A DNA stretch of 42,846 nt from Candidatus Taylorbacteria bacterium RIFCSPHIGHO2_01_FULL_46_22b (GTDB lineage Bacteria > Patescibacteriota > Minisyncoccia > Phycocordibacterales > DSPV01), in assembly GCA_001820875.1 (NCBI GenBank), contig MHRF01000003.1, positions 1 through 42,846 of the forward strand, given 5' to 3'. The notes under the pieces are model-generated. The model was not told the origin of the DNA and made no database searches. It saw only the letters and a list, made by a program, of their open reading frames with translations. Numbering within the stretch: position 1 is the first letter of the stretch; every line of letters begins with the position of its first letter. Of this stretch, positions 33,311 through 42,276 are shown in pieces. The position numbers and the translations under genes are program-made.

Positions 33311-34450
33311 CTACCGCAACACTGCGCCGAAGCGAGAGACGGTCTGTGCAGATACTTTTTCGTGAAGTGCGTTTACTTCTTCGTTGGTGAGCGTCCGCTC
33401 GAGAGAACGGTATACCGTCCGATATGTATAACTAATTTTTCCTTCGCCGAATTTTTTTGCGTTCTCATATGAATCGATTTGTTTCACCTCTTCAATGAGA
33501 TTCCCTCCGATATCGCGGATTAAATCAAAGTAATCATTCACCGCCACCGTTTTATCTACCACAAATGAAATATCGCGCACGACGGGAGGGTATTTCGAAA
33601 CATCTTCGTATTTGTGCCCGAGTGTTAGTTGACGCTTGATACGTTCATCCTCTGACCACAAAAGGCGGATATCGGGAAGATCCATAGAAATCATAGCGAG
33701 TCGCTCGATGCCGAAACCAAATGCCCACCCGTGGTAGCCAGTCAACCCCATATTCGCGAGTACGCTTGTTCGGGCCATTCCAGAACCAAGCATCTCAACC
33801 CATGTCCCTCGTATTTCGGCTTCCATCTCGAAGCTCGGATCGGTATACGGGAAGTTATGATCGTAGAAACGAAAATTAGTTCCCTCGCCGAAGGTACTCC
33901 GCGCAATATCTGAAAGCACCTTTTTCAAGTCGTCAGGCGTAAGTTTCATTTTCCCATCAGGCACCAGATACAAACCGCCAATTTGATGAAAGACATTCAT
34001 GTGCGTCCGATCAATCTCATCTTTCCGGTACACTTTTCCAAAACACATCGCTCCGATCGGCTCTTTGTTTTCAATGCGTTTCTTAACGTCTGGCTGATTC
34101 AAATAGTAGTACCAAAATACGGTGTCGTGGGTTCGAAGAATGTTCTCGTCATCGACATAATAGGTATCAGATTTTGAGCGTGCAGGATGACCGAGAGGCA
34201 TGTTGAAGAGATCGAACAGGATATGCGTCGAGATAATCTCGGGAACTTTAATAATATCCAAGTCTTTGATGGTAGAAACAGAGAGTGTGCGGTCCACTAC
34301 TTCTTTGAGCGGACTACCTTCAGTGCGCGACAAATCTGACATCTGGAGGAAACGCTTGATGCGAAGCGCATCAGCATCAGTCCGCGCATCAAGCGCCCTG
34401 ATAAGCTCCTTTTCTTCTGGTGAATCGATACTGATCTCTTTGTGCTTCAT
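33311..34450 (-). CDS. pheS: Phenylalanyl-tRNA synthetase, single-chain type with C-terminal FDX-ACB domain
   Basis: Class II PheRS-alpha motifs (HPARSKSDTYYV, GMARTSVLANMG..GWAFGFGIERLAM) followed by FDX-ACB (YPPVVRDISFVV...SYTYRTVYRSLERTLTNEEVNALHEKV). Confidence 0.88.
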   Translation of the reverse strand: MKHKEISIDSPEEKELIRALDARTDADALRIKRFLQMSDLSRTEGSPLKEVVDRTLSVSTIKDLDIIKVPEIISTHILFDLFNMPLGHPARSKSDTYYVDDENILRTHDTVFWYYYLNQPDVKKRIENKEPIGAMCFGKVYRKDEIDRTHMNVFHQIGGLYLVPDGKMKLTPDDLKKVLSDIARSTFGEGTNFRFYDHNFPYTDPSFEMEAEIRGTWVEMLGSGMARTSVLANMGLTGYHGWAFGFGIERLAMISMDLPDIRLLWSEDERIKRQLTLGHKYEDVSKYPPVVRDISFVVDKTVAVNDYFDLIRDIGGNLIEEVKQIDSYENAKKFGEGKISYTYRTVYRSLERTLTNEEVNALHEKVSAQTVSRFGAVLR

Positions 34451-34493
34451 GGTATGCAGATGTTTACTCTAACAAAACCCTAGTGCGCGTCAA

Positions 34494-34955
34494 TTATGTA
34501 TCTTGAGACAGTGATGTTAAATCGAGGGCTTTCTTGATGCGCAATGCAACTTGCGAGAGTTCTTCTTCCGGTGTTTCTGGCCGATCCCCTGTGCGATAAA
34601 GAAATTTTCGCGGATCATAGTTATGGATTCCCGTATCCCCTTTCTTGCGGGGCACAATGTGCAAATGCAGGTGCGGGACCGATTGGCCAGCAACTTCCCC
34701 GTCATTCCAAGCAAAATTGAATCCTTCAGCACCAAATGCTGATTTCAAAGCTTCTGTTATTTGGTATCGCAATTCCTCCAGGGCACGGCGTTCATCTTCA
34801 GTAAGCTCTTCGAATCGCCCCACACAGCGAACAGGGACCACCAACGTATGCCCTTCAGTAATAGGAATATTGGTGGGAAATGCCCACGCGAGTTTGTTTG
34901 ATCCAATAATCATACGCGCCCTGATATCGAGATTGGTGCAAAAAACACAGGCCAT
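34494..34955 (-). CDS. HIT-family protein
   Basis: HLHLHIVPR histidine triad. Confidence 0.93.
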   Translation of the reverse strand: MACVFCTNLDIRARMIIGSNKLAWAFPTNIPITEGHTLVVPVRCVGRFEELTEDERRALEELRYQITEALKSAFGAEGFNFAWNDGEVAGQSVPHLHLHIVPRKKGDTGIHNYDPRKFLYRTGDRPETPEEELSQVALRIKKALDLTSLSQDT

Positions 34956-34956
34956 G

Positions 34957-35232
34957 TTATTTTTCTTCTATGTGAGTCGTAAGCGATTGTGCTTGTGCAA
35001 GAGCCTCCCGCCACGAATCAGCTGTGTTAATAAATAGCACTACGCCCGCACCACTTGAGAGCAGGTAAAACTTATGATCAGAACCGAGTCCTATCGTCAC
35101 CTCCTGCTCATTCCCCTGCACCAGTTCCGTTCTCAAAAACGAAATGCCTGTACGCAGAGTGAGCTCCTGTTCGAATTCGTGAACAGTAGAAAAGGTATCA
35201 AGAAAAGGATCTTTTTGTTCTTATCTCTCCAT
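34957..35232 (-). pseudogene. Possible interrupted small CDS: ATG GAG AGA TAA then an 87-codon open frame
   Basis: Minus frame after TAA (35221-35223) stays open to stop at 34957 with protein-like sequence (EFEQELTLRTGISFLRTELVQGNEQEVTIGLGSDHKFYLLSSGAGVVLFINTADSWREALAQAQSLTTHIEEK). Confidence 0.35.
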
Positions 35233-35294
35233 ATATCAGATTAACTTTAACAGAAAAATCGATGATTTTCACGCGGAAATGACCGAGAAGAAAT

Positions 35295-35322
35295 TTGACA
35301 AAGAGACTATCGCGTCTAGACT
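35295..35322 (+). promoter_or_regulatory. Promoter TTGACA-16-TAGACT
   Basis: Upstream of MglA-like gene. Confidence 0.6.
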
Positions 35323-35396
35323 AGACAGCGGTACAGCAAACGGCATGCTGAACTGTTCATCACATACACTGCCGAAACTGAAGAAAGGTCCGACCC

Positions 35397-36026
35397 ATGG
35401 CAATCATAAACCGCACAGAAAGAACACTCGCTATCAAGGTTGTCTATTACGGGCCGGAAGGCTCGGGGAAAGAAACAAACCTTACGCAACTGCACCAACT
35501 ACTCGCTCCAGAGATGGGAAAGAAGGGGCCGCTCGTTTCACTCCCCACAGGGAAAAGTCGCACTCTGTCTTTTAACTTCACACCTGCGGAAGAATTCCAT
35601 CCGGAATGGAAGACAACTTTTAACATCTGGACACTCACTGGGAGGGTGCTGTACGACCACACCAGACAACTTGTACTTCGCGGTGTGGATGCAATCGTCT
35701 TTGTCGCTGAATCGCAAGAGAGCCGGTGGATGGAAAATCAGGACACCTGGCAAAACCTCAAGGAAAATCTGAAGGTTCTGCAAAAAGAGCTTCCAAGAAT
35801 CCCTGTTGTGTTGCAATGCAACAAGTGCGAACTTACACTTCCATCAAAGATTCCTGCGTTGGAACGACTCCTCGACCCAGACGGGTTCTTACACCAAAGA
35901 GGGTCAGGGTGGGTATCTCTGCAAGCAATCGCCAACCGTGGCTCCGGCGTTATAGAGACATTCGATCAGGTCAAAAGACTGATCATCGAAAAGTATGTCC
36001 GCAAACCAGAGGAGGTCACCGTATGA
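35397..36026 (+). CDS. MglA-like Ras-superfamily GTPase (divergent motifs)
   Basis: MAIINRTERTLAIKVVYYGPEGSGKETNL...VLYDHTRQLVLRGVDAIVFVAESQESR...QCNKCEL. Confidence 0.78.
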   Translation: MAIINRTERTLAIKVVYYGPEGSGKETNLTQLHQLLAPEMGKKGPLVSLPTGKSRTLSFNFTPAEEFHPEWKTTFNIWTLTGRVLYDHTRQLVLRGVDAIVFVAESQESRWMENQDTWQNLKENLKVLQKELPRIPVVLQCNKCELTLPSKIPALERLLDPDGFLHQRGSGWVSLQAIANRGSGVIETFDQVKRLIIEKYVRKPEEVTV

Positions 36027-36310
36027 GCGAATTCTTTTTCATTGTTGCAATCGCAGGGATGCTCATTGCTGTCCTTGGCATGGCATACGACCGAAACGGG
36101 GTGGTACTCATTGGAACGATCCTCTTTCTTGTCGCAATCATTGTGGCACTATGGATAACAGCATCACAACGCAGCACCGCGCCTCGGCGCGGTGTTTCTT
36201 TTTCTACAAAACTTGAGCCACCTCTCGAATTCGCCCGCGACTCTCATCCGCCTACCGGCGAATTCGGTCTGGGCACCACCTCGTCTATTTTGTCTGCTGA
36301 CCAAACATGA
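36023..36310 (+). CDS. Two-TM small protein translationally coupled (ATGA) to MglA-like gene; 3' end uncertain
   Basis: ATGA overlap at 36023-36026, two hydrophobic helices; terminator hairpin inside ORF at 36174-36205. Confidence 0.5.
   Translation: MSEFFFIVAIAGMLIAVLGMAYDRNGVVLIGTILFLVAIIVALWITASQRSTAPRRGVSFSTKLEPPLEFARDSHPPTGEFGLGTTSSILSADQT
36174..36205 (+). terminator. Intrinsic terminator GCACCGCGCC-TC-GGCGCGGTGT + TTCTTTTTC
   Basis: Perfect GC stem followed by T-rich tail. Confidence 0.8.
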
Positions 36311-36381
36311 CTCCGGTGTTCGAATCCGACCATAAGCCAAGCAGTTGGCTTATGGGGTCGTCTCACTCACTACGTTCGTGA

Positions 36382-36453
36382 GCCACCTCTCGGATTCGAA
36401 CCGAGGACCTTCACTTTACAAAAGTGTTGCTCTACCAACTGAGCTAAGGTGGC
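36382..36453 (-). tRNA. tRNA-Thr (anticodon TGT), CCA not encoded
   Basis: GCCACCT-TA-GCTC-AGTTGGTA-GAGC-A-ACACT-TTTGTAA-AGTGA-AGGTC-CTCGG-TTCGAAT-CCGAG-AGGTGGC cloverleaf. Confidence 0.92.
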
Positions 36454-36527
36454 ACAAGGGAGCCTCTTTTTCCCCACAAAATACATGGTACACGATAAAA
36501 TTCCACTCGCAAGCAGACAAATAGAAA

Positions 36528-36947
36528 CTATTCGTGCGTATGATTTTGCTTCAATTCTTCTTTGTATGCGGCAACATCTTTGATGAAAGCGGAGGTCGCC
36601 GGCTTGCGCTCAATTTTCCGTTCGCGGGCAAATTCGCGCCAACTGCGCACACGGCGCTCGACACCCTGTACCAAGCGATGAAGCGCCACTGTCGAGATTA
36701 GTTGCGAAGAATGTAGAAAAAGTCCTGCGCGCTGCCACGCAACAATAAATCCGTTGCGCGTGGCTGATGAAATCTGCAATACCAGTTGCCCCAAAGGCGC
36801 GTCAAAACGGGAGAGAAATGACGAAAAGAAAGCCTGTCGGCCACTATTCATCCCCACCATCTTTCCTCCAATCATAACCGCAAGTCCTACAAGTGATATA
36901 AAGAAAATGAAAGAGGAGACTGGCATATTAGAGAGAGAAACGGACAA
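36528..36947 (-). CDS. Hypothetical membrane-anchored protein
   Basis: N-terminal TM, downstream of tsf on same strand. Confidence 0.6.
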   Translation of the reverse strand: MSVSLSNMPVSSFIFFISLVGLAVMIGGKMVGMNSGRQAFFSSFLSRFDAPLGQLVLQISSATRNGFIVAWQRAGLFLHSSQLISTVALHRLVQGVERRVRSWREFARERKIERKPATSAFIKDVAAYKEELKQNHTHE

Positions 36948-37506
36948 ATTTAACCATCTCTATCTTTTCTCCAAATTTCTGAATAGCACTCTCAATCAAA
37001 TCTTTGACTGACATATCCGGATTCTTGATAAACGGCTGATCTAAAAGCGTTTTTTCTTTAAAGTATGCCGCGAGCTTCCCTTCCATGATTTTCTCCCGCA
37101 TTGCTTCAGGCTTTCCGGCAACTTCAGCTGCAAATACCTCACGTGCGACTTTCTTCGATTCTTCCGGCACATCATTTATGCTCAAGAATTCAGGGTTGGA
37201 AGCGGCAACTTGCATCGCAATATCGTATGCAAGATGCTTAAATTCTTCGTTGTTAGAAACAAAATCAGTCTCGCAGGAAAGCGAGACAAGGGCTGCGATA
37301 GAACCGTTGCCATGCACATACGCGGCGATTGTTCCTGATCCAAGCGTTCGATCTGCTTTCTTAGCGGCAATTGAAGCACCTTTTTTTCGAAGCAACACAA
37401 GGGCTTTCTCCATGTCGCCACCCGCTTCTTCAAGCGCTTTTTTGCACTGCATAATAGAAATGCCTGTCTGGTCACGCAATTTCTTGACTGTCTCGGTCGT
37501 AATCAT
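36928..37506 (-). CDS. tsf: Elongation factor Ts
   Basis: MITTETVKKLRDQTGISIMQCKKALEEAGGDMEKA, SCETDFVSNNEEF. Confidence 0.96.
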   Translation of the reverse strand: MITTETVKKLRDQTGISIMQCKKALEEAGGDMEKALVLLRKKGASIAAKKADRTLGSGTIAAYVHGNGSIAALVSLSCETDFVSNNEEFKHLAYDIAMQVAASNPEFLSINDVPEESKKVAREVFAAEVAGKPEAMREKIMEGKLAAYFKEKTLLDQPFIKNPDMSVKDLIESAIQKFGEKIEMVKFVRFSL

Positions 37507-37547
37507 ATACAAAGACGACAAAATTAGTCTTATAACAAAGAGGAAAA

Positions 37548-38258
37548 CTAAGCGCGGCGAGTGCGACCGTCGTGGAAAGCCTCGGCGAACGCATTCACGA
37601 AAAATGCAATGCTCTGCGATGAAGTGTCGTTTCCAACAATTGGATAGGTGACTTTTGAAAGATCGCAATCAGAACTCGCGAGTGCGATAACTGGAACTTT
37701 CATTTTGGTCGCTTCAGAAACCGCAATATGCTCTTTGCCTAGATCAACTACAAACACAGCTGCAGGAACACTCGTCATAGATACCAAACCTGAAAAGAGT
37801 GTTTCGAGTCTTTCAATCTCACGATCAATCAGCAATCGCTCTTTCTTGGTGTATTTTTGCAATTCCCCTGTCTTTCGCTTTTCCGTCAAATCAAGAAGCT
37901 TTTCAATGCGCGCGCGGATAACCGAAAAGTTGGTCAGTGTGCCTCCTACCCATCGTCCGGCGACAAATGGCATGCCAAGCATATCAGCGGCGCGTTTTAC
38001 TGCTGAAAGCGCTTCGTGCTTGCTTGCAACAAAGAGAACTTGTTTCCCTTCCGTGCCCAGTTTATGTGCAAACGCTAGGGCGGATTCAAGGGCTACTTTG
38101 GTCTTTTCAAGATCAAAAATATCCACACGGTTTTTTGCTCCGAATATAAAAGGCTTTACCGAAGGATGTCGGCGGGATCGGGCATATCCGTAATGTGCTC
38201 CTGCTTTAAAGAGAGCGTTAATGACTGGATTATCCTTTAGTTCGTTGGTATTTTCCAT
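37548..38258 (-). CDS. rpsB: 30S ribosomal protein S2
   Basis: LFKAGAHYGYARSRRHPSVKPFIFGAKNRVDIFDLEKT; upstream of tsf. Confidence 0.95.
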   Translation of the reverse strand: MENTNELKDNPVINALFKAGAHYGYARSRRHPSVKPFIFGAKNRVDIFDLEKTKVALESALAFAHKLGTEGKQVLFVASKHEALSAVKRAADMLGMPFVAGRWVGGTLTNFSVIRARIEKLLDLTEKRKTGELQKYTKKERLLIDREIERLETLFSGLVSMTSVPAAVFVVDLGKEHIAVSEATKMKVPVIALASSDCDLSKVTYPIVGNDTSSQSIAFFVNAFAEAFHDGRTRRA

Positions 38259-38287
38259 AGAGGGACAGTGTAACAAAAGTTGCTCGC

Positions 38288-39274
38288 TTATGCAACGGGG
38301 GCCGATTCAGGAGCTTTTGGCGAGTTTCCCGCCTTCTCAACAGCGTCAAGAATTGGATCAATATTACCGGCAAAAATATGTTCTATATTATGCCACGATT
38401 CTTTGATACGGTGATCAGTCACTCGATCTTGCAACCAGTTATAGGTGCGAATTTTCTCACTGCGATCTGCAGTACCAATCTGACTCTTGCGTTCAGATGA
38501 GAATTTCTTTGCGTCCTCCTCTTCTTTGATAACCTGAAGCTTTGCTTGGAGAATTTCAAAAGCATGCTCACGGTTTGCATTCTGGCTGCGTTCGCTCGTA
38601 GAACGCACCGTCAAACCTGATGGCTTGTGAGTCAGACGAACTGCGGTTTCAACTTTATTAACGTTCTGCCCTCCCTTGCCTCCCGCGCGTGAAAATTCAA
38701 TTTCAAGATCGGCAGGATTAATCTCAAACTTTTTAAGTTTTCGCAGCGGCAAAATCGCCACCGATGCAGTCGAGGTATGAATACGGCCAGATTTTTCTGT
38801 CTCGGGAACTCGCTGAATTCGGTGCACGCCGGTCTCAAAACGCAATCGCCGATAAGAATCTCTTCCGTGAATCTCAAAAACCACTTCTTTGTAACCTCCA
38901 ATGTCAGTGCGCGACTCATCAACCATCTGCATCGTCCACCCCTGCATTTCCGCATAACGCTGATACAAGAGCGCAAGTTGAGCAGCAAACAATGCCGCTT
39001 CTTCTCCCCCTGCTCCCGCACGGACTTCAAGAATAAGATTATTAGGAAACTCCTCCTCTTGTTTTTCAGACGCAACGATTTCGTCCATCTGCTTCTTTAC
39101 TTCGGCCAACTGTTTGGATAACTCGGCAAGTTCCAACGTAGCGAGTTCTCCCATGCTTGGATCTTTTGCCATTGCTTGCGTTTCTTTGTATTGCGAAAAC
39201 AGGCGCTCATACTCTTGAGCTAAAAAGAGTGTTTTTCGATTTTCCTTATAGGGAGTGAGATTAATTTCCTGCAT
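38288..39274 (-). CDS. prfA: Peptide chain release factor 1
   Basis: [44 protein letters not shown]. Confidence 0.95.
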   Translation of the reverse strand: MQEINLTPYKENRKTLFLAQEYERLFSQYKETQAMAKDPSMGELATLELAELSKQLAEVKKQMDEIVASEKQEEEFPNNLILEVRAGAGGEEAALFAAQLALLYQRYAEMQGWTMQMVDESRTDIGGYKEVVFEIHGRDSYRRLRFETGVHRIQRVPETEKSGRIHTSTASVAILPLRKLKKFEINPADLEIEFSRAGGKGGQNVNKVETAVRLTHKPSGLTVRSTSERSQNANREHAFEILQAKLQVIKEEEDAKKFSSERKSQIGTADRSEKIRTYNWLQDRVTDHRIKESWHNIEHIFAGNIDPILDAVEKAGNSPKAPESAPVA

Positions 39275-39291
39275 GGTATACAAATACAAAA

Positions 39292-39312
39292 GGCGCCCCG
39301 CAAAGGGGCGTC
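39292..39312 (-). terminator. Hairpin GACGCCCC-TTTGC-GGGGCGCC + TTTTG downstream of rpmE
   Basis: Stem plus T-tail on minus strand. Confidence 0.65.
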
Positions 39313-39320
39313 AGGTCCCG

Positions 39321-39560
39321 TTATTTCGAGGCCTTTTTGGCAGAAACTTTCGGAGTTGTCTTCTTGGCAAGCCGAGCTTTGAAACGTTCAACGCGGCCAG
39401 CGGTATCAAGCACCTTGTCAGCACCAGTATAGAACGGGTGGCAAGCACTGCAGATTTCAATTTGCATGGTTTCTTTAGTAGAGCCAACAATAAAGGTATT
39501 TCCGCAGGAGCAGTTTACTGTTGCTTTATCAAAATATTTGGGATGAATCTCTTTTTGCAT
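39321..39560 (-). CDS. rpmE: 50S ribosomal protein L31
   Basis: [23 protein letters not shown]...[10 protein letters not shown]. Confidence 0.95.
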   Translation of the reverse strand: MQKEIHPKYFDKATVNCSCGNTFIVGSTKETMQIEICSACHPFYTGADKVLDTAGRVERFKARLAKKTTPKVSAKKASK

Positions 39561-39622
39561 GGTTATTTCGGGCCAATAAACCCGAGACAGATACTTTACA
39601 CTAGAAATCGAGATGGTGCAAC

Positions 39623-40963
39623 TTAATTGGAACGTTCGAGAATATCAATAAGTCCTTGATATTTGGCCGCCAATTCCATCACATCATCCCCATAAAATGC
39701 GTACGCGGATTTGGTTGCATTCGCCCAACCAGCAAGATAGCGCAAAGCGGCAAGGCGTTCTGCAGCAAATGTCTTTTTGGTTGCTCCATTATCTGCCATC
39801 AAAAGTCCGGTTGCCATGAACGCATCTTGCGGATCCCATGGATTGGGAGGCTTATGCCCTGTTGCATCTCCAATCCGATCTTCATACAGAATCCATGTAG
39901 ACGGAATAAATTGCGCTGGACCCATAGCGCCTCCATATCCATACCAAGGCTTCTTGGAAACCGGCATCTTGTCAGGATCAAGTCCCAACCGTTTGGTGAT
40001 ATCCAAAAAAGGAACTGTGTCGCGGGGATTTTTCATATCAACTTTCCAACTTCCCGTACCCACATTTTCTCCCAAATTTGACTCTTCGGCGATAATACCC
40101 AAGATGAGTGCGGCTCGCACACCAGTCTTTTCTGAAACTTTCACCGCATACTCATAGGCGCGCTCGAACGGAATTGCTGCGCTACCGCGCAAAGAGAATA
40201 ATTCTGTTCGGATTGCAGCCGCATCTTTTTCTTTTCCAGAAATAATTTTTTGATACAGCGCCTCTACCCCTTTTGATTCTTTCAAAATCTTCTGTTTTTG
40301 GGCCTCCTGATCTTTGAGTTTCTGCTGTTCAAGTTTTTGTGCGGCAAGCAACGCAACTTCTTCTGATTGCTTATCTTCAAGATCTTCCTTTTCTTCTTGG
40401 GTAGCCCCCCTACTCTCCACCACAGCAGAATATGAATTACGAAGTGAGGCTTTTACTGCATCAAAATTATCAAGATCTTCAAAAAACCCTGAGATATCTT
40501 CGCCACTCAATATCATTTCTGCAAATGAAAAGGAATCAATCTCATTGGTACGTCTGATAATTTGAGAGAGGGACTGCTTTTCGCGATCAAGTTTGTCAGA
40601 AAGACTTCCAATCATTCTTTCCTTTTCAGCGATATCATTTTTGATTTGTTCTATGGCGATATTGAGGGCTCTTATTGAAAGCTGTGATTTCTGAATATTG
40701 GCGTCAATAATAGCAATATCCCGTTCAAGGGAAACTGTCTCGCGCTGTTTGACGGACAAAATACCCTTTTGATCTTCAATTTCTTTTTCGATGGCATCCA
40801 ACTGTCTTTGTAGTTCTGCTCGCCGAGCCGTGACAGCATCGCTCGTCACTTGCGCCAAAGCATCTTGGGTGGAAGGTATCAGCAAAAGACCTCCGAGAAG
40901 AAGGGTTCCTAAAAGACATAATTGTACCGACAAAAAGCCGGCATGAGCGCGTATAAGTCTCAT
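39623..40963 (-). CDS. Secreted coiled-coil protein with C-terminal lytic transglycosylase (MltB/SLT-like) domain
   Basis: Signal peptide, PcsB/EnvC-like coiled coil, [20 protein letters not shown] and [16 protein letters not shown]. Confidence 0.85.
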   Translation of the reverse strand: MRLIRAHAGFLSVQLCLLGTLLLGGLLLIPSTQDALAQVTSDAVTARRAELQRQLDAIEKEIEDQKGILSVKQRETVSLERDIAIIDANIQKSQLSIRALNIAIEQIKNDIAEKERMIGSLSDKLDREKQSLSQIIRRTNEIDSFSFAEMILSGEDISGFFEDLDNFDAVKASLRNSYSAVVESRGATQEEKEDLEDKQSEEVALLAAQKLEQQKLKDQEAQKQKILKESKGVEALYQKIISGKEKDAAAIRTELFSLRGSAAIPFERAYEYAVKVSEKTGVRAALILGIIAEESNLGENVGTGSWKVDMKNPRDTVPFLDITKRLGLDPDKMPVSKKPWYGYGGAMGPAQFIPSTWILYEDRIGDATGHKPPNPWDPQDAFMATGLLMADNGATKKTFAAERLAALRYLAGWANATKSAYAFYGDDVMELAAKYQGLIDILERSN

Positions 40964-40984
40964 ACCTTATAGTATACCGCGGGG

Positions 40985-41656
40985 TTATTTCTTTGCGCCA
41001 GTTTCTAGAGCTGGTGCTGCCTCACCCTCTTCTCCTTCAGCAGCTTCCTTGCCTTTCTTTTCTACTTCAATAGTTGAGAGATCAATAGGTGCAGAGGGCT
41101 GTTCTTCCTCTTCTTTCGGTTCGGCAATTGCGGCAACGACATCTCCGACGTTATTAACCAACGTGACGCCTTCGGGCAATGTGATATCTCCGGCAGTCAT
41201 CTGGCTCTTGAAATCAACAAGACCTCCCAAATCAATCGAGACGCGCTGCGGCAAATCTTTTGGGAGAGATTCAATTTCAAGCTCATGCATAACTTTAATC
41301 AAAATACCACCCAAGTCTTTGACTGCAGGAGACGAACCGGTAAATTCAATCGGTACCTTAATTTTAAGTTTCTTGTCTTTCTCAATAACATAAAAATCGA
41401 CATGAATGGGTTTACCAGAAAGAGGGTCCTGTTGAACATCCTGAATTAAAACCGTCTGTTCGTCATCCATTCCACTCAAAGTAATAATGGAACTTTCGCC
41501 AGCTGCTTTCCAAACTTTGAGGAAATCGCGCAAACCGACAGAAACCGCCGTTGCAGACGCTTTACGGCCGTAAAATACAGCTGGAACACGACCTCCACGC
41601 CGTACGGCGATAGGTGTTTCTTTCGTATCTCTCTTTTGGGCTACCAGTGAAATCAT
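40985..41656 (-). CDS. rplY: 50S ribosomal protein L25/CTC
   Basis: TL5/Ctc features: RRGGRVPAVFYGRK, HVDFYVI, acidic/Ala-rich C-terminal tail. Confidence 0.9.
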   Translation of the reverse strand: MISLVAQKRDTKETPIAVRRGGRVPAVFYGRKASATAVSVGLRDFLKVWKAAGESSIITLSGMDDEQTVLIQDVQQDPLSGKPIHVDFYVIEKDKKLKIKVPIEFTGSSPAVKDLGGILIKVMHELEIESLPKDLPQRVSIDLGGLVDFKSQMTAGDITLPEGVTLVNNVGDVVAAIAEPKEEEEQPSAPIDLSTIEVEKKGKEAAEGEEGEAAPALETGAKK

Positions 41657-41752
41657 AAAGCACCATTATATCTATCAAATCAAAAAAGGCAACTGTAACC
41701 AATCTTAAAGCTTTCATAACCTAATGACGCCTCTGTGGGATCCAACAAGGAC

Positions 41753-42274
41753 TTAATTCCCTAGCAATATATTTAATTTAGCACCAACAACATTCCAACC
41801 AGAGAAAATCCCTGGTTTCCCTTCTAGACGAGTAGCCAAGATATAGTCCGAGTTTAAACCCGAATTTGTATACGTGGTAGCACCTGTCTTTTTGTATTGT
41901 CGAGCATAATAATAACCATATTCTGCGTTAGTGTTTGTAGGATCAAGCGGAACCGATCGCAAATAAGTCGTGATCGATATACCGCTCCCGTTTAATGTAG
42001 AAAGTGCCCCGTATGCATCCGTAGTGGGACTAGAACAAATATTTACATTGGAACCCCCTGTGCAAGTTGGGTATGAACCAACGTCATCATAAAATTGTTC
42101 AAGTGCAAGCTGGATTTGAGTTAAATCAGACATGCGCACCGCATCACGCGCTTTCAGACGAGAGACATTGAAACTTGCGAGTACGAACGTCGCCAAGATA
42201 CCAATAATGGCGATAACTACCAAAAGCTCTATGAGAGTAAAACCACACACATTTCTTTTTATGTGCTTCTTCAT
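41753..42274 (-). CDS. Type IV prepilin-like protein
   Basis: CGFTLIELLVVIAIIGILATFVLASFN. Confidence 0.93.
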   Translation of the reverse strand: MKKHIKRNVCGFTLIELLVVIAIIGILATFVLASFNVSRLKARDAVRMSDLTQIQLALEQFYDDVGSYPTCTGGSNVNICSSPTTDAYGALSTLNGSGISITTYLRSVPLDPTNTNAEYGYYYARQYKKTGATTYTNSGLNSDYILATRLEGKPGIFSGWNVVGAKLNILLGN

Positions 42275-42276
42275 AT

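Noticed and set aside
36310-36330. Second tRNA suggested by GTGTTCGAATCCGACC
   Set aside because: The T-stem does not pair in either orientation and no acceptor/anticodon arms were found.
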